Part shown: piece after piece, positions 1-13,354 of the stretch
How positions within the stretch are numbered: position 1 is the first letter of the stretch
How the letters are laid out: every line of letters starts with the position of its first letter
Assembly: GCA_018697195.1 (NCBI GenBank)
Contig: CM031861.1
Span: 4,586,114 to 4,650,113 of the forward strand
Direction of reading: 5' to 3'
DNA length: 64,000 nucleotides
Origin: Certhia americana
Lineage: Eukaryota; Chordata; Aves; Passeriformes; Certhiidae
The notes under the pieces: generated by a model
What the model was told of the DNA's origin: nothing
Database searches by the model: none
Seen by the model: the letters and a program-made list of their open reading frames with translations, nothing else
Position numbers and translations under genes: made by a program

Positions 1-2737
1 AGAGTGAGACTTCCCAGAAACACAAAATGCTATGTAAATTTTGAAATTTTCAAGATAAATTTTAGTTTGAGACATGTAGTAGGATTATACTATTGCTATA
101 TAATTGCAGCTGATTGTTATGTTCTATTTTTTCTGTCCAAAATGTCTGGGAAGCTTTTCTAACACATGTAGTATCTTTTTCCCATCCCACAAGAACAGTT
201 GTAAACAGAACAAATGAAACAAACAAAATTATATTTTTAAACATATATAGAAAGAAAGATTAAAACCAGTATTATGTTAGCTCATCTGTGAAATTTCATT
301 TTGTAGAAAAACAAACAGGACCAAATGTATGGTTTCTTGAGAGAATTAAATTCTGTGTTAGAACACCATATATAGAATAGCACTGCATCAGCATTTGTTT
401 GAACTTGTCCCCCAGTGTGTGATTAAGGCTTAGCAATATCTTGGTCATGGTGCTCGTTCAGTGACAAGGTCTGTAGGACACTGATGTTTGGTTCTTGGAG
501 GTACAAGACTTTTTAGTTTTAGCAAGCTAAAATGAAACAGGTTGAAAATAAGTCTTGCACTACAGAAAGGAAAACAATTAGATAATCTAGTGTGCCTTAA
601 TGCAAAGGAAAACATGCTGCCTTTTTCCATTACAGATCGGTAGATCAAAAGTTAGTTTTCTGATTAAAACATAATTTAAAAGCTGATAAATTATATGTAC
701 CTGATGCAGAAGCGTTGTTAAAAATTCTGGTTTTACAAGTGGCTCTTTTATTTTAGAACAGGACAGTCTAAAGTAGAATTGACCTTTGAGCCACCTAGCC
801 TCTCAGCTGTTATAATGTAATTTTCACTGGTTGAGTATATAACCTCAATATGGAATGTATATTCTAAATTAATGTTTCTTGTGTAAGACTGTTTCAGTGT
901 TAACCCATTCTTTTTACACGTTAGATTACAGCTGAGATTTTGGCCTTTGCCTTTGCCATATAAATTAATAAGAAATCAGAATAAGGAAAGTGGCTTCTGA
1001 ACATCTTTACAGAAACTCTGCAATGCTGATGGGTTTTTGAACAAACATGATATTACATTTATATATATAAATCAGTCATTGAGGGACATGGGAATGGACA
1101 CTGCTTTGTATTTAAATGCTCTATTTCAGTATCTGGGACAGTTTTTACAAGACATGTGACTGAGCTGTAGATCTGAGTAGATAATTCAGTTTCATAACTA
1201 GTAAAAATGTCCAAGAGGAAAATTTTCATATTGCTTTGTGGTCTTCCTTCAGAGAATTTTTACATCCATGTATTAGTCACTGTTCATATCCTCTGCTCGG
1301 TGCTCAAAATTTAATTTTGGATCTTGAGTCTGAAACAGGTCAAATGATTTGTCATGATTGTTTAAATTAGTAATGACTGCCCCTTGTTGTTGTTGTTGTA
1401 ATTCTCAGATTAGGCTTAGTTTAACATTAGAAAATAATTATGTAAACATATTTTAGAAATTCTGTTACTGAACCATGAAAAGAAATACTCTGAGCTGTAT
1501 GGTTAAATCCGAGCTCTAAAACAGTTTGTGCCAGTTAGTGGCCTTGATCATTTACTTATTAGTTGTGGGAAGGTAATTGTAAGAGCTATTTCCTTTGTCT
1601 TATGCTTATGCAAGTACCTTTACAAAATAATGATGAATTTTTGCTTTTATACATTGTTTGTGTTTATTAACCAGCAAATGCATAGTGATCATTGCTTTCA
1701 CTGGGTCTTGGCAAGATAATTTAGCTTGGATAGCTCCACTGTATGACTTCTTTTTGTATCATCCAGGCCATTTTTAGTGAGAATATGAAATCATATGACC
1801 CCTATTTTTTTTCTTCTATCAGAGAGACTTATGTTCACTTACCATTCAAACTATAAAGAGACAAACGCTTAGTCGGTGTTATTTAACTGTTAAAATTTTA
1901 ACAAAGGCTTGAGAAAAGTGCGCTCTTTGGGGAGAAAAAGAGACCTGAGGCTGCTATTCAAGTATGGTTTGCATCAAGCCTTTTGAAGTGGATGGTTTTG
2001 CTGAAGGAATAAAGTTCCTTTGCCACAGCTGGTGCTGTCACAATAGTAATTCTCCACTTTCTCGGCTCCTCAAACTCCTGAGCAGATGGTGCCTGAAAGG
2101 AAATCACTGGCACTGCATGGCTGGGACTCCAAAACTACATTGGTGAGCTCTGACTGCTTCTCCTTGTGAGAGCATATCCAAAAAAACCACTAATGGACAA
2201 ACTGAGGAAGATAGCAAGCCCCAGCTTTTCAAAGTTGATATCTCCCAAGATAAAAAGACAAGCAATGCTTTTTTGGGGATTAAAAACAAAACATAGGATA
2301 TTAGAGCATAGAGTTTTAAAGAGGAAAGAAATATCTCTAATAGAAGGACTTTGTATATGCAACTTTTGTGTATTTTACTATCATTTTGAGTAGGGGGAAC
2401 GTATGATTTTTCCTGGAGACTCTTAGCAAGATGCCTGTTAGGGTTATTATCGGTAATAATGTTACTTTGCGGACACATGTGCTGTGGGTTTTGGGATTAG
2501 GTCCTGCTTCCTCAAATGCAGAAGGATTGTGTGCTCAGTGTGTTTTCCTCTCTATGCTCAAATCTGAGTTACTTCATAGATACATACTGGCATGATTAAA
2601 CCTGTTATATTTCTGATATAATGTGTGTGCTCTATGGTACTTTATTAATTTAGATCTTTTGATCTTTTGATCATGTGCTTCACTGAAGCATATTAAAAAT
2701 GTTTTCTTCACTTCTTTAAGTAAAGAAAGTGACTGTT
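1..2737. other. AT-rich noncoding DNA, nothing recognised
   Basis: I see no exon, RNA gene or repeat family here. The open frames present are short, lack family resemblance and overlap each other on both strands. A (TTG)n run near 1385-1400 and AT-rich simple tracts are the only patterns. The stretch could be intergenic or intronic. Confidence 0.6.
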
Positions 2738-3120
2738 GACTGTCCTTTGAAGAAAGGCTAAGAGAGCTGGGACTGTTCAGCCTGGCAAAAGGAAGGCTTC
2801 ATGGAGATATTCTAGCACTTCCCAGTGCCTAAAGGGACTACAAAAGGGGTTGGAAAGGGACATTTTGCAAGCCATATGGTGAGAGAACAAAATGGAATAT
2901 CTTTAAACTGAGACAAGGCAGATTTAGAATGTAAATTAGGAAGAAATTCTTTACTGTGAGAGCAGTGAGGCCATGGCACAGGTTGCCCAGAGAAGCTGTA
3001 GCTACCCCATCCCTAGAAAATGTTCAGGGTTGGATGGGGCCCTGAGCAACCTGGCCTAGTGTAAGGTTACCCACACCCCTTTAAGGTCTTTTCAAACCCA
3101 TACCATTCCATGATTATATA
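2738..3120 (+). repeat. CR1 LINE, 3'-end fragment
   Basis: The stretch follows the end of avian CR1 elements in order. It has a 'gagagctgggactgttcagcctgg' -like block near 2763, an 'aagaaattctttactgtgag' -like block near 2940, a 'cacaggttgcccagagaagctg' -like block near 2977 and a block resembling 'gttggatggggccctgagcaacctgg' near 3030. It closes with the CR1-type ending in which the 'ttccaacc' motif is mutated to 'ttcaaaccca', followed by a decayed short tail. These are 3' coding-end and 3' UTR parts, truncated at the 5' side as usual for CR1. It is heavily mutated, so it is an old, inactive copy. No target-site duplication was sought because CR1 normally makes none. Confidence 0.85.
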
Positions 3121-5404
3121 ATATATTGAGCTAAACACTTTTGATTAATGACAAACTGAAACTACTACTTATAATACAGCACCTGTCTGCTCCAGTTCTA
3201 GCTAGAATCTAGTAGACATCCTTTTATTACTATTCTGCTATAAATCAGTGGTGCTGTATTTTTTGTGGAGTTTGGTTTTCTTGCTGACTTTAGAAGGCAT
3301 ATTCTTAAACATTAAAATACCAGCATATATCACCAAAATTTATATGAAAAAAATCATTGCACTTCCTATTACAGTGTTAGGAAAAGAGAAAATTATGATT
3401 TGTGGAACATACCATATGAATAAATATCAAAACAGACACTTTATGAGCTTCAATAAGAAAAAATATTTTTTAATGACATCGTATTCACAATATGTTTCCT
3501 TGAAAACTCTTATGAGAGGAGAAAACCAAAACGAGCAAGTCCCATAAGTGACCAGTTTCTTATTGTGTGTAAATCATGAAGATGTTTTTAAGGTTAGGAA
3601 GTTTGCTGTTTCTTGCCACATAAATCAGCAGCTCAAGATGCCATCAAAATTCCATTGTATTTCATTATGTCACCTAATTGAAATTTTCTGGGTATAGTGT
3701 GCTTATAAAGATAAGCATATTCTATAATTTACAGCTTCTGCACATATTTGTAGGCTTTATTTCTGAAAGTTGTGTTTGCCTATGGCATGTTTGGGCAAGC
3801 AGGCATTTCAGCATTCCCCTGAAGCTGCAGCCAGGTGTAGAGTTCTCCCTCACTTCTTATTCCAGTAAGCACTTAACAGTACCATAACAGCACTACTGGT
3901 GCCTGCTTAAGGGAGCTCTGCTGCAGGTCATTGATCTAAATTCATTATTAAGAGATGAGAAGATATTTTTGTGGTATTATTGTACTGAATGTGCTTTGCA
4001 AGTCTTGAGAATTTATTGATAAAGCAATACTTGGCCGTTTGTTATGTTCAGTAGAATGAAGTGGGATGATGAGAAGGCTCAAGGTCATAGTCTATCATAT
4101 CATTTAATTAGTGGAGTAGAAATCTCTGCTTGTGTTTTTGACTTCTCAAATTTTCATAGTGCTTGGCATCAAAGTTCCAGGATTATTTTTCATTCAGTAG
4201 AATGAAATTCTGAAAAAAAAAAAAAAAAAAAAAAAATTAAATTAGAATGTTCAGAAATGAGCTATACAACTTCAGTGGGTTTTATGTACCTTTTGGTGGG
4301 AGGCAGCTTAGGTTACTGCAGAAAGTAAGATCTTTAGTCTAGAAGGAATTCCACGATAGGAAAAGGGCAGATCAAGAAATAAGCTCATATCACCACAAAG
4401 TTTATGATGTAATTCACATGACCACAAATCCATATTAGATGGATGGTAATGACAGCAAGAGGTGTTCATATCAAGAAATATTTGAGCACACATAGTCTTC
4501 AGGAAAGAAAGTGGAGAAAATGAGAGAAAGAGGTGGGGGGAAATCTACTGCAGAAAATGAAGAAACATTCCAGGAAGCTGAAAAGATTAGACAACTTTTC
4601 CTGTACATTGAATATGCATCACTTGAGCTCTGAACTTTCAGTGTTTGTATACAAAATACAGCTCAAAGTGTCATTTTTCTTTAATAGGAGGTGATGACGG
4701 AATATATAAAACTGGCTTTGCAAAAAATAGAAATAACGCTTTTCCAGATGGTGCTCCTTCACCTTGCTTTTTGTTAGATGAAAGCTCACCAGGGAACTAG
4801 TGAGCTAAATGGGAAAAAATATATGACTATATTTAATCAGAGACAATTTTTTTTCCCTCTCCTGTTTTACAGTGTCTGAACTATGTACAACTATGTGACC
4901 TGTAATTCACATATAAGAAGGGGGAGTTCCACATGGGCAAAAATGTTTGCTTAGGTTTGAACAACAGAGAGCTGAAAACATTAAAACATATTAATGGGAC
5001 AAGCTGGAAATCCCTGCAATTTGCAAGTGGATCATTAGAAAATTCATGGGGTGATAATGAAGGCAAATTACCAATTAGAACACCAGGTGTTCTGAGTTTG
5101 ATCAAGAAAAGAGAGAAGACAAATACCTTTCTGTTGAGAAAAAAAGTTGTTGGAATTGCTATGTTACAAAAGTTGAAATTTACTCTTGATCTGTCCTAAA
5201 TTAATGAAAAAAAACCCCCTCACTGGGTAGAATAGTACCTGGAATTTGTGTTTCAACCATAGTTCTAAAAGATTCTTTTTTTAAAATTTTGGTATCCATA
5301 AGTACTGTATTATTAACCATATAAACTGCTTTTGGTTTTAGACTACATGCTGAAGAAATGCAAATAAATTTGCTTTTTATCCTCACTGTTTACATGGGTG
5401 GTTA
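3121..5404. other. AT-rich noncoding DNA with a 24-base A tract
   Basis: No gene or repeat family is recognised. A pure run of 24 A lies at 4213-4236. It may be the tail of a very old retroposed copy, but no body is recognisable upstream of it. Confidence 0.55.
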
Positions 5405-5409
5405 CAAGG

Positions 5410-7140
5410 TGTCCTAGGTTGGCTCTAATTGGACAATTTTTTAATATTGATGTCTCATTAGGTCAATGAAAAGAGTGGATACGCCTTTTGTAAATACACA
5501 TCTTAAAACCAAAAATGTCCGGGAATAGCTCTGTTCGTTTCTGTCCTTGGTGAGGACAGGTTGGGCCGGGAGCCAGTCTTATCTCAGCCCATATGGTTGG
5601 GTTTAGGCTGGCTCCTGGGACAGGAAGCTCGTCTGAAATTCTCCTGTCTCCAGAGGGGTGGTGAGCAGAGCTGATGAACCTTTCATTGAGGAGCTGCTGG
5701 GCTTTCATCGAAGAGCTTACCAGGTCTTGTCCCAACAAACGGCTGGGACTCTTTGCCAGCGAGGACAAGCCTTTTCTTAGCAGAGCCTGCCAGACTGGGC
5801 CAGGCAAAAATTGTGTTAGCACTGAGAGCAGCTTAAGGAAAAATAGCCTGGAGACCAGGAGCAGCTGTGCAGCCGCATCCATTACAAACTGGGAGCAGCC
5901 ACGTGGTGAAATCAGAAGGGCCGGAGCGATCTCACATGGACACTTCAGCATGGCTAAGAATGAACTTTGTGTGCCCGGATGCTTTAAGCCAGCTTTACTG
6001 CAGACAGAGAACAGAAGTGTCGATGACAGTTTGGGTTTTTCAACCTTTACAGAGTCGAGCTGGCTCATGGTGCTGGCAGGAACCACATGGCCGGCAGGGA
6101 AGCACAGCGAGCTGTGTTCCTGAGACAGAGCTTGGACCAAATGGTTTTTTTTTTCTTTCAGCATTGCAAGACTTCGTAAACTGTTTTGGTTAGTGGTGAA
6201 GCTTAAAAAACAAATGCCTTTGCAAATACTATTTCTCTCCTAAATTAAGAAAAGGAAAAAAAGTGAACACATAGAGATAATACCATGGGATTTTGAGGTC
6301 AGTAAAGAAAGAGTTAATTTTAGACAGAAGGGATTGAAGAGATGTTTTACCCTTGACTTAAAAATCCTGTAAAGCTATGGTAAAGATATATCTGACTGTG
6401 TGTTTTTTTTTTTTTTTTTTGATTCCTTTTAACACCTGGAGAAGCATTGGAGGGTTGTAGCATTCTAGCTTGGTTGTGAGTTTTAGGGCACCAATGGCTG
6501 AAGCAGATGCATGTTGTGAATTTAGTGAGAAACTTGAGCATAAAGGAATAAGAAACTTTACCTTAGAGACAGTAATAGAAAACTTTTAGTCCCAGAAATA
6601 GACAAAGAGAACTTTGCTCCATGGTAAAACAGCTCATCCTTAAAATAGCACCCCAATAAATTGAAATAACCTATGAAAGCAGCTGTAAGAATGGCTGCAA
6701 GACATAGGAAGGACTTTTACACTGCAAACAGAATTTTCCTATTCCGGGCGGCTGTTCGCAGTAGTATTGAAGCCACAAGAAAACCTTTTTTTTTCTTGTA
6801 GAGAAGTGTCAATAATATAGCAAGAAAAACTCTTCTCCCTAAGCGAACTAAAGAAACTATTTTAAAAGTAGTAAACTGACTAAAAGGTACAAGTTTTTAT
6901 CTCTATGTTGTTAGTAAGAAAATTATTAAGAAAGCAAGAGAGAAAACGTGTTCTAAAGGGTTTTTTTCTTTTTTTGGGAGGGAGGGTGTTTGTTTGTCTG
7001 TTTGGTTAGTTTTTTATATAAAATTTCCTTCCTTGTTATGTTCCTTTTAACTCTGCTAATAAAGTTTTATTTTGTTTTAAGTTTAAGCCTGCTTTGTTCT
7101 CAATTAGGGAATTTCAAATTGGCAAACCAAAAGTTAGACA
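5410..7140 (+). mobile_element. Long solo LTR of an endogenous retrovirus (ERVL-like)
   Basis: The element starts TGTCCTAGGTTGG and ends TTAGACA, so it has TGTC...GACA terminal inverted repeats. It is flanked by a 5-bp direct repeat CAAGG (5405-5409 and 7141-7145), consistent with a target-site duplication; 5 bp is typical of ERVL. Near the 3' end a TATATAAA box (about 7016-7024) is followed by an AATAAA poly(A) signal (7058-7063), the expected U3-R order, with a short U5 after it. At 1,731 bp it is long for an LTR. The part from about 5,520 to 6,140 is clearly GC-richer than its surroundings and carries chance open frames up to 233 codons that I do not regard as genes. No retroviral coding sequence lies beside it. 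A nested insertion or an internal poly-T expansion (around 6,403-6,420) may contribute to the length. Confidence 0.7.
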
Positions 7141-7145
7141 CAAGG

Positions 7146-10100
7146 GTTGGTAGAAAGGAACCTGCTGAACCTGCTGAAGGTTTTATTCACAAGGTTTCTT
7201 TTCATTCTTAAAATCACATCAGAACAATGTAGCTGACAACAGAACAAGGTAGTCTCAAGACTCTTGGGCTCTTTACTTCTGGAGGATCTGCTGCTTTATT
7301 CAAGTGTCTCTTGTAAATCTTTGTTCAGACTATGTACAGCTTTTTCACATTTTTATTTTTTGCAAAAAAGGCAATATTTTCATGAAGACCAAGGGAAAGA
7401 GATAGAATAGGTCATAGACCATGATTTGCTTGTTTGTGGATTTTGTTTGTATAATAGATGCTTCACTGTAGATAGTTGTGCTTTATCTCTAGTCATCATC
7501 AAGCAAGGTCTCCTTTCGTACAGCTAAAATGTTCCATTTCTTTCTGATCAAGTCCACAAGTCCTAAACTTTAACATTCTAAGTATGTTTCTATCTGTGCA
7601 ATTTTGAACACCTCTTGGCATGCTTGTCAGGAATATAATAGGAGTTTGAATAATATAAATATGTTGGATTTATTTGTCTTTATTTCTCTTAAGTATAGAT
7701 CACAATTAAAGTAGTGATATTCACAAGTCTGATGAATCTAATTTGGAGACTTTTGCTTAAATGTTGATAGGAGAAACTAAGAGACATGCTTGGTTTTTTG
7801 GGTTTTTTTTTTTCATTGCAAGCCAGATGATTCCTGCAACATGGCTTTATGAGCACCAATTTTAGATAAAGGCAAAGCATAAATCTTCTAAAGTGCATTT
7901 AATTCCTAAAATATGCTTGGACTGTGTTTTATAACGTTGATGTAGTGGTGCTCACTGCATTCAAATGAAATGGAAGAAGGATATTGGGACCTCCTCTGGT
8001 TCTGATTAAGCTAAAACCTTATTTGTCACTTAGTGGTTGTTCTTCCTCTGACTGGTTCAACACTCAGACTTCCACTCTTCTGCTGTTCTGACATTTATTA
8101 ATGGCATTCCATTATCAGGTTTCACAACATGTCTGAATCCTACATAGTTTGATTTCTTTTATAACATCTCAACATTTTTCTCAGATTATTTTTTTAAGTG
8201 GGCACATCAGTCAAGAAATGCATGTTAAAATGGAATTGGAATTGCCACAGAGATTCTTTCAAATAAATGCTTCGTCAGAACTGGGTTTGTTTCCAAGCCT
8301 TTTGTGAAGAAAATTTAAAAACTAGTACACAAGCAGGAGCCTATCTCTGTGCAATCAACATTGCTTATTTTCCTTTCTACTCTGAATTTTATTGCAAATT
8401 TGTAAATTTATACATACATTTGAGAATACAAAATGCCAGTCAGCTGACAAGTCTTGAAATAGTTTAAAAGTTGAGATGAAGAAGAGCTGATTTACTGGAG
8501 GTTTCTTGCTTTTATATCTCTTGTAGATTTTCAATTCAATGTTCTTTGGATAGATGTTTCACTGTTTCTAGTTACTTAGCAATGGGGACCTGGGCTTATA
8601 TCCCCTTCTCTCCCTCACATGTAGTATAAATATTTCCTGAGTTCTTTCAGTTTGCCTTTCTGGACCTGGAGGCCTTGTGACTAAATCACTCAGCTTCTAG
8701 CTTCTACCTGATTAGGAATGACTGAAAAAATTATATGAACTAGACATAGCATTTCACAGTTTATAAGGAATTGCAGACTACAAACAGTGCTCTGCAGGAT
8801 AATCCAATAGATTTTCTGTATAGAATAACTTAATCTTTTGCAAATTACCCTTTCCATCAAGTTCTTGAAATGCTAACCAACTTAATAGCAATCCTTGTGT
8901 GGCAGAGGTGGCCTAGGGAGAACTGAAGTATGCCAGGTTCAGACTTGAAGATATCTGATAGTGTTTGCTCTTTCGCTAACAGGGGCTCTTTACAGTAAGC
9001 AAGAATATTCCGACACTTCTGACACTATCACATCCATACTTCTTGAAGTCCTTTCATACACCTTAATATATGTATAGCAATATTGGCAGAATATAGTCAT
9101 TGTAGCTCAGAATACAACTTTCAGGTAATTTTATTCAGGTTTATTGTTAATTCTGATATTCTTCAGATTTCAGTATTCCTTTTTTTTTTTTTTTTTTTTT
9201 TAATTTTTCATCCTTTTTTTCCCCTGTTTCTTTGAATATCATGGTTTACTACCAATACTGTTAAGAAGCATGCTCACTGGTTTCCTAAACTCTTTGCAGA
9301 ACAAGGTGTTTCCACACATCTGCTCTACACACCATCATTCCTTATACATTCTCTTTATCCCATGAATGCATCTTTCTGACCCTTCTTTATCAGGATTTTT
9401 CAATTTCCCAAACCTTTTATTAGAAGTTGTCTGGTTTTCCTTGATTATCTTCAAGTTATGTTTTACATTAGGCAAGAACTTTTTCTGTCTGGAAATTATC
9501 ACTTGCCAGATTTGGATATTTTTCAGGCTTATATTACCCATTATCTATTATTTATTATCGAGTTCAGTGAGCATAATAGCTGTGCTAATTTGTTTAGAGT
9601 AACATGCCAGTTCATAATTTTGAACTATCTATTCAGTAAGTCATTGTGCATTTTTAATAATAATTTGAATTTTAAAAATGAAACTACAAGCAAATAAATT
9701 CTCCTTCATAGAATTCTATCTATTATGAATGAGATGCAGCTTTTATTACCATGGGTAATAACCAGTAATTGGAGGGAAAATAAAGTTGATATTTTAATAA
9801 TAACATATCAAAACTAAATGAAGGGAAATTAATTTTCTTTGGGTGAAAAGATCCACATGAATTCTCACTGACTTTTTGGAGGACAAGTGTTCTTACCTTT
9901 TGATTTTCTAGCCTATTACAATGAAGTTCTGTACTTGTCTTGCATTGGATTTGCCCAAGATGATACAATTTTCCTGCAATTCTGTCATGAGGTGTAGAGT
10001 TTGGAGGTAATTATTTCTGAGGATCAGCATCGGGTACTCCTTGGCTTGTTTGTAGCATGCATGCTGAAAACTTCCTATGCTGAAATAGGTATTCCTTCTA

Positions 10101-10379
10101 GTTTCTGTTTTCCAGCAGGTATTTGGCTTGTAGAGATGCAAGGGAGAGAGATACAAACAGGAGAGAGGAAAAAGGAGAGGGAAAAAGATGGCACAGGGTG
10201 AACCAGATTTTTCACCTGCTCTGAAAACTTGACAGGGGAAGAGGAAGAAAATACTAAGATAAGGCACAGAGAGAACAAACTAACTCAGCTCTATAGACTG
10301 CCAACATTTGTTTGTAAACTGAAATAAAGATGGTCTGACCTGTTCTTCAGCTGTTAATTTAGCCCATTGTTAGTGAAGT
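7146..10379. other. AT-rich noncoding DNA, nothing recognised
   Basis: There are no supported exons or repeat families. A 23-base T tract lies at 9180-9202. Short open frames on both strands are compatible with chance. Confidence 0.55.
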
Positions 10380-11600
10380 ACCTAAGGATTGTCCAAGAGA
10401 TCTGGCTGAAATTCAAGGATTAGTTCCTCTAGACTCAAGAATGCTGCATCCTGATGAATAAGAAATGAATTGAAGGGGGGAAAAGACCTGCATGGGTGAA
10501 CAAGGAATTCCTGCCATTACTCCTGTGTTAGCAGGAAATACGCAGGAGATTGAAGCAGGGTCAGGCCACTTGGAATGAATATAGAGAGGTTATCAAAGTA
10601 GAAATTAAACAAGGAAGGCCAAGGCCCATCTGGAATGAAATCTGGCTAAGGATGTCAAGAACACAAGAGCTTATCAAATATATCAGTAACATGAGGCAAA
10701 CTAAGGATAATGTGGGCCATTATTAAATGGAGGAAGGACCCTGGTAACAGAGGAGACAGAGAAAACAGTGAATACTCTCTTTGCATTGGTCTTCTCTCAG
10801 ACAGCCCTCAGGAATCACTGACCCAGGAGACCAAGATAAAGGAATCAGTCAGAAGGAAGACTTTTCCTTGGTCAAAAAGAATCTGGGTAACTTGGTATCC
10901 ATAAATCCATGGGCCCTGACAAGATGAATTCATGAGTGCTGAGAGAGCTGGCAGAGACTCATAGGCAGGCTATGATCATCTTTGAAAGGTCATGGTGATC
11001 AGGAGAGGTGACTGAGGACTGGAAATGTCACCCCAATCTTCAAAAAGGGCAAGAAGGGAACTACCAGCCCAGTCACCTTCACCTCAGTCCTTGGAAAGGT
11101 GAAGGAATGCTTCATTCTGGAGACCATCTCTATCCACATGGAAGACAAGATAATCAGTAGTCGTCAGGGATTCACTAAAGGTCAACCATGCTTGACCATT
11201 CTGATTGCTTCTGTGATTAAGCAACTGCCTGGACAGATGAGGGGAGAGCAGTAGATATTGCCAACCTCTCTTTCAGCAGGGCTTTCAACACTGTCTCTCA
11301 CAGCATCCTCATAAGCAAACTCAGGAAGTGTGGACTGGATGAGTGGGCAGTGAGGTGGATTGAGAAATGGCTGAGCAGCAGATCCCAGAGGGCTGTGAGC
11401 AGTGGCACAGGGTCCAGTTGGAGCCACGTCACGAGTGGGACCCTCTGAGGTTCAATACTGGTCCCAATATGGTTTAGCTTATTCATCAATGACTGAGGAA
11501 GGGGTAGAGCAAGTTTGCTGATAACACAAATATTGGAGGGAGGGCCAACTTCCCAGAGTGCTGTGCATCCCTTCAGAAAGAATGCGACGTAAACATTCAA
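10380..11600 (+). pseudogene. CR1 LINE ORF2 fragment, linker and reverse transcriptase, decayed
   Basis: Translation on the plus strand shows CR1 ORF2 reading blocks. These include a linker matching 'RATWNEYREV' -like and 'KYISN' -like segments (10,560-10,700). Reverse transcriptase blocks follow: 'TPIFKKGKKGNYQP' at about 11,030, 'FSRAFNTVSHSILISKL' at about 11,272-11,322, 'DEWAVRWIEKWL' at about 11,338, a GSILVP block (consensus PQGSVLGP) at about 11,450, and 'SKFADNTNI' at about 11,510. The catalytic FADD box reads FADN, and it lies in a different frame from the preceding block. The PQG glutamine position is a stop, and several other stops interrupt the frame. The enzyme would copy LINE RNA into DNA; this copy cannot. 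The endonuclease domain and the 3' UTR are missing on either side. Confidence 0.9.
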
Positions 11601-13185
11601 GCTCAGTAATTGTGTTCATCAGTAAATGACTCAGCTGGTTTTAAAAGAATCCAAGAACATAAACATTTTAATTATAAAGGTCATGATTCCACCTTGTCCT
11701 TTAATGGTGAATTCTTCTAGTCTGTGTTTCGTCTTCTCAGCTAAGTTAATACAACTTTGTAAGCTTGGTCATATTAGTTAAAATGATGCAGAAGTAGTAA
11801 ATCTCTGAAGTAGTTTAGCAGAACTGCCACAACTACTTTCTTTAATTGCTCTACAGCCATAATCTGCAGATCAAGGCAAGAAAAAGGATTTTCACTAGCA
11901 TTGGTATAAAAAAAATCATGTCATTTATCTGCTCCAGTCAGAATGGCTTAGTAATTTACAAGCTATTTTCACATCATCATTAAACTTAGGAATGAATCTG
12001 TATCCATGGCCAGTTCCAAAACAAATTGGATAAATGTGACAGTTCTTATTGTCAAGAGATTGCACTAATTTCATCCAAATGGAATCCCTTTCATTATTAT
12101 ACAAAAAGAAATGTTTTGGTGTCTAGGTGAAAACTGGGTTAACAGATGCAATTTAAATGTAATTTGCAGCCACTAGTAAGATCATCTAAATTACACTTGT
12201 GTACATAAATTGCTGCTGTGATGGAGAAAGTGCAGAAATCACAGGCACATCTGACTAAAATGCAATTTCTTTCCCCTTAAGCGACCTTAACATTTTAGTA
12301 TCTCCTCACAGATCAGAATAAGAAGCTACCATTTTATAACTAAAGGGTGAGAAATTTAAATTATCACAGAAGAAACCAAATTACTTGCAGGGGAAAGAGG
12401 AAGAGTTGGAAGTGTTAAACTATTTTGAGAAATGCTGTAATTGCAGAACAGCCTTGCCTAAGAGACAAGAAACAGCTATAGAGTGAAGTGTGACAGGGTG
12501 GAATGCAGTCATAAGATGCCACTAATAGACTTTCACAATTTTTCCCCTCCTCGTTTGCGAAAGCTGGTATATTTTTTAAAATATATTTTGCATGGTGTTT
12601 TGGTTATTTAAATAAATGGTGGGGAGGGAAAAAAGGGTGGTATTTGTTTGGGTTTTTTAAAAAAAATTATTGTGAAAGCTATTAAAGATCATTTTCACTA
12701 AGCATACATTTGGACTGCAGAATATATGAGCTATATAAGAGATGTTAGATCAGCTTTGATGTCAAATACTGAAACAATGAACATTTTACCTTTTTATAGA
12801 TTTAGTATGAAGGAATATTTTTTTTATGAGTGGAATTGAATACCTGAATTCTATCTTCTGAGAGAAGAAATGTACATCAGGGTTTGCTGCTGATGATGTT
12901 GACTATATAGACAAGCTTTAAAATTCTTTTTCCTCTGCTGTGTTCACCTTCTAAGAGCTGCTTCTGTGGAATGGCCCTTTCTGTTCTGCAGAGAAGCAGA
13001 AGTGTTTCTACTCCTTTCCCCAGTCTCCATCCTACTATTGCTAGAGTGAAAGAGTTATTCTACAATCAAAAAGTTATCAACTGATTCTCTGAAATCATGC
13101 TTAACTAGTGGGGAAAGGGAGGGGGTAGGAATGACATTTTTTACAAGAATAGCAAATATTAAAAGTAATTTCTGACTGATTTTTG
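11601..13185. other. Unique-looking noncoding DNA
   Basis: No gene and no recognisable repeat is seen. Base composition is even, without long simple repeats, so this could be a place to look for conserved noncoding elements. Nothing in the sequence alone proves that. Confidence 0.5.
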
Positions 13186-13354
13186 AGGAAGGTGCGGAAG
13201 GTGCGGAAGGAAGGTGCAGAAGGAAGGTGCGGAAGGTGCGGAAGGTGCGGAAAGTGCGGAAGGCGCGGAAGGAAGGCGTGGAAGGAAGGCACGGAAGGCG
13301 CAGAAGGCGCGGAAGGCGCGGAAGGAAGGAAGGAGGGAAGGAAGGTGCGGAAAG
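13186..13354. repeat. GC-rich minisatellite, 9-bp unit (GGAAGGTGC / GGAAGGCGC)
   Basis: About 169 bp is built from GGAAGGTGC and GGAAGGCGC units with extra GGAA steps inserted. It is strongly purine-rich on the plus strand and contains many CpGs. Because the unit is 9 bp, and so a multiple of three, both strands give repetitive open frames (KVRKVRK-like and RTFRTF-like). These are artefacts of the repeat, not genes. Confidence 0.95.

Noticed and set aside
5463..6164. Longest open frame of the window (233 codons, minus strand)
   Set aside because: It lies within the long LTR, overlaps a 149-codon frame on the other strand, and has no recognisable domain; GC-rich LTR sequence gives such frames by chance.
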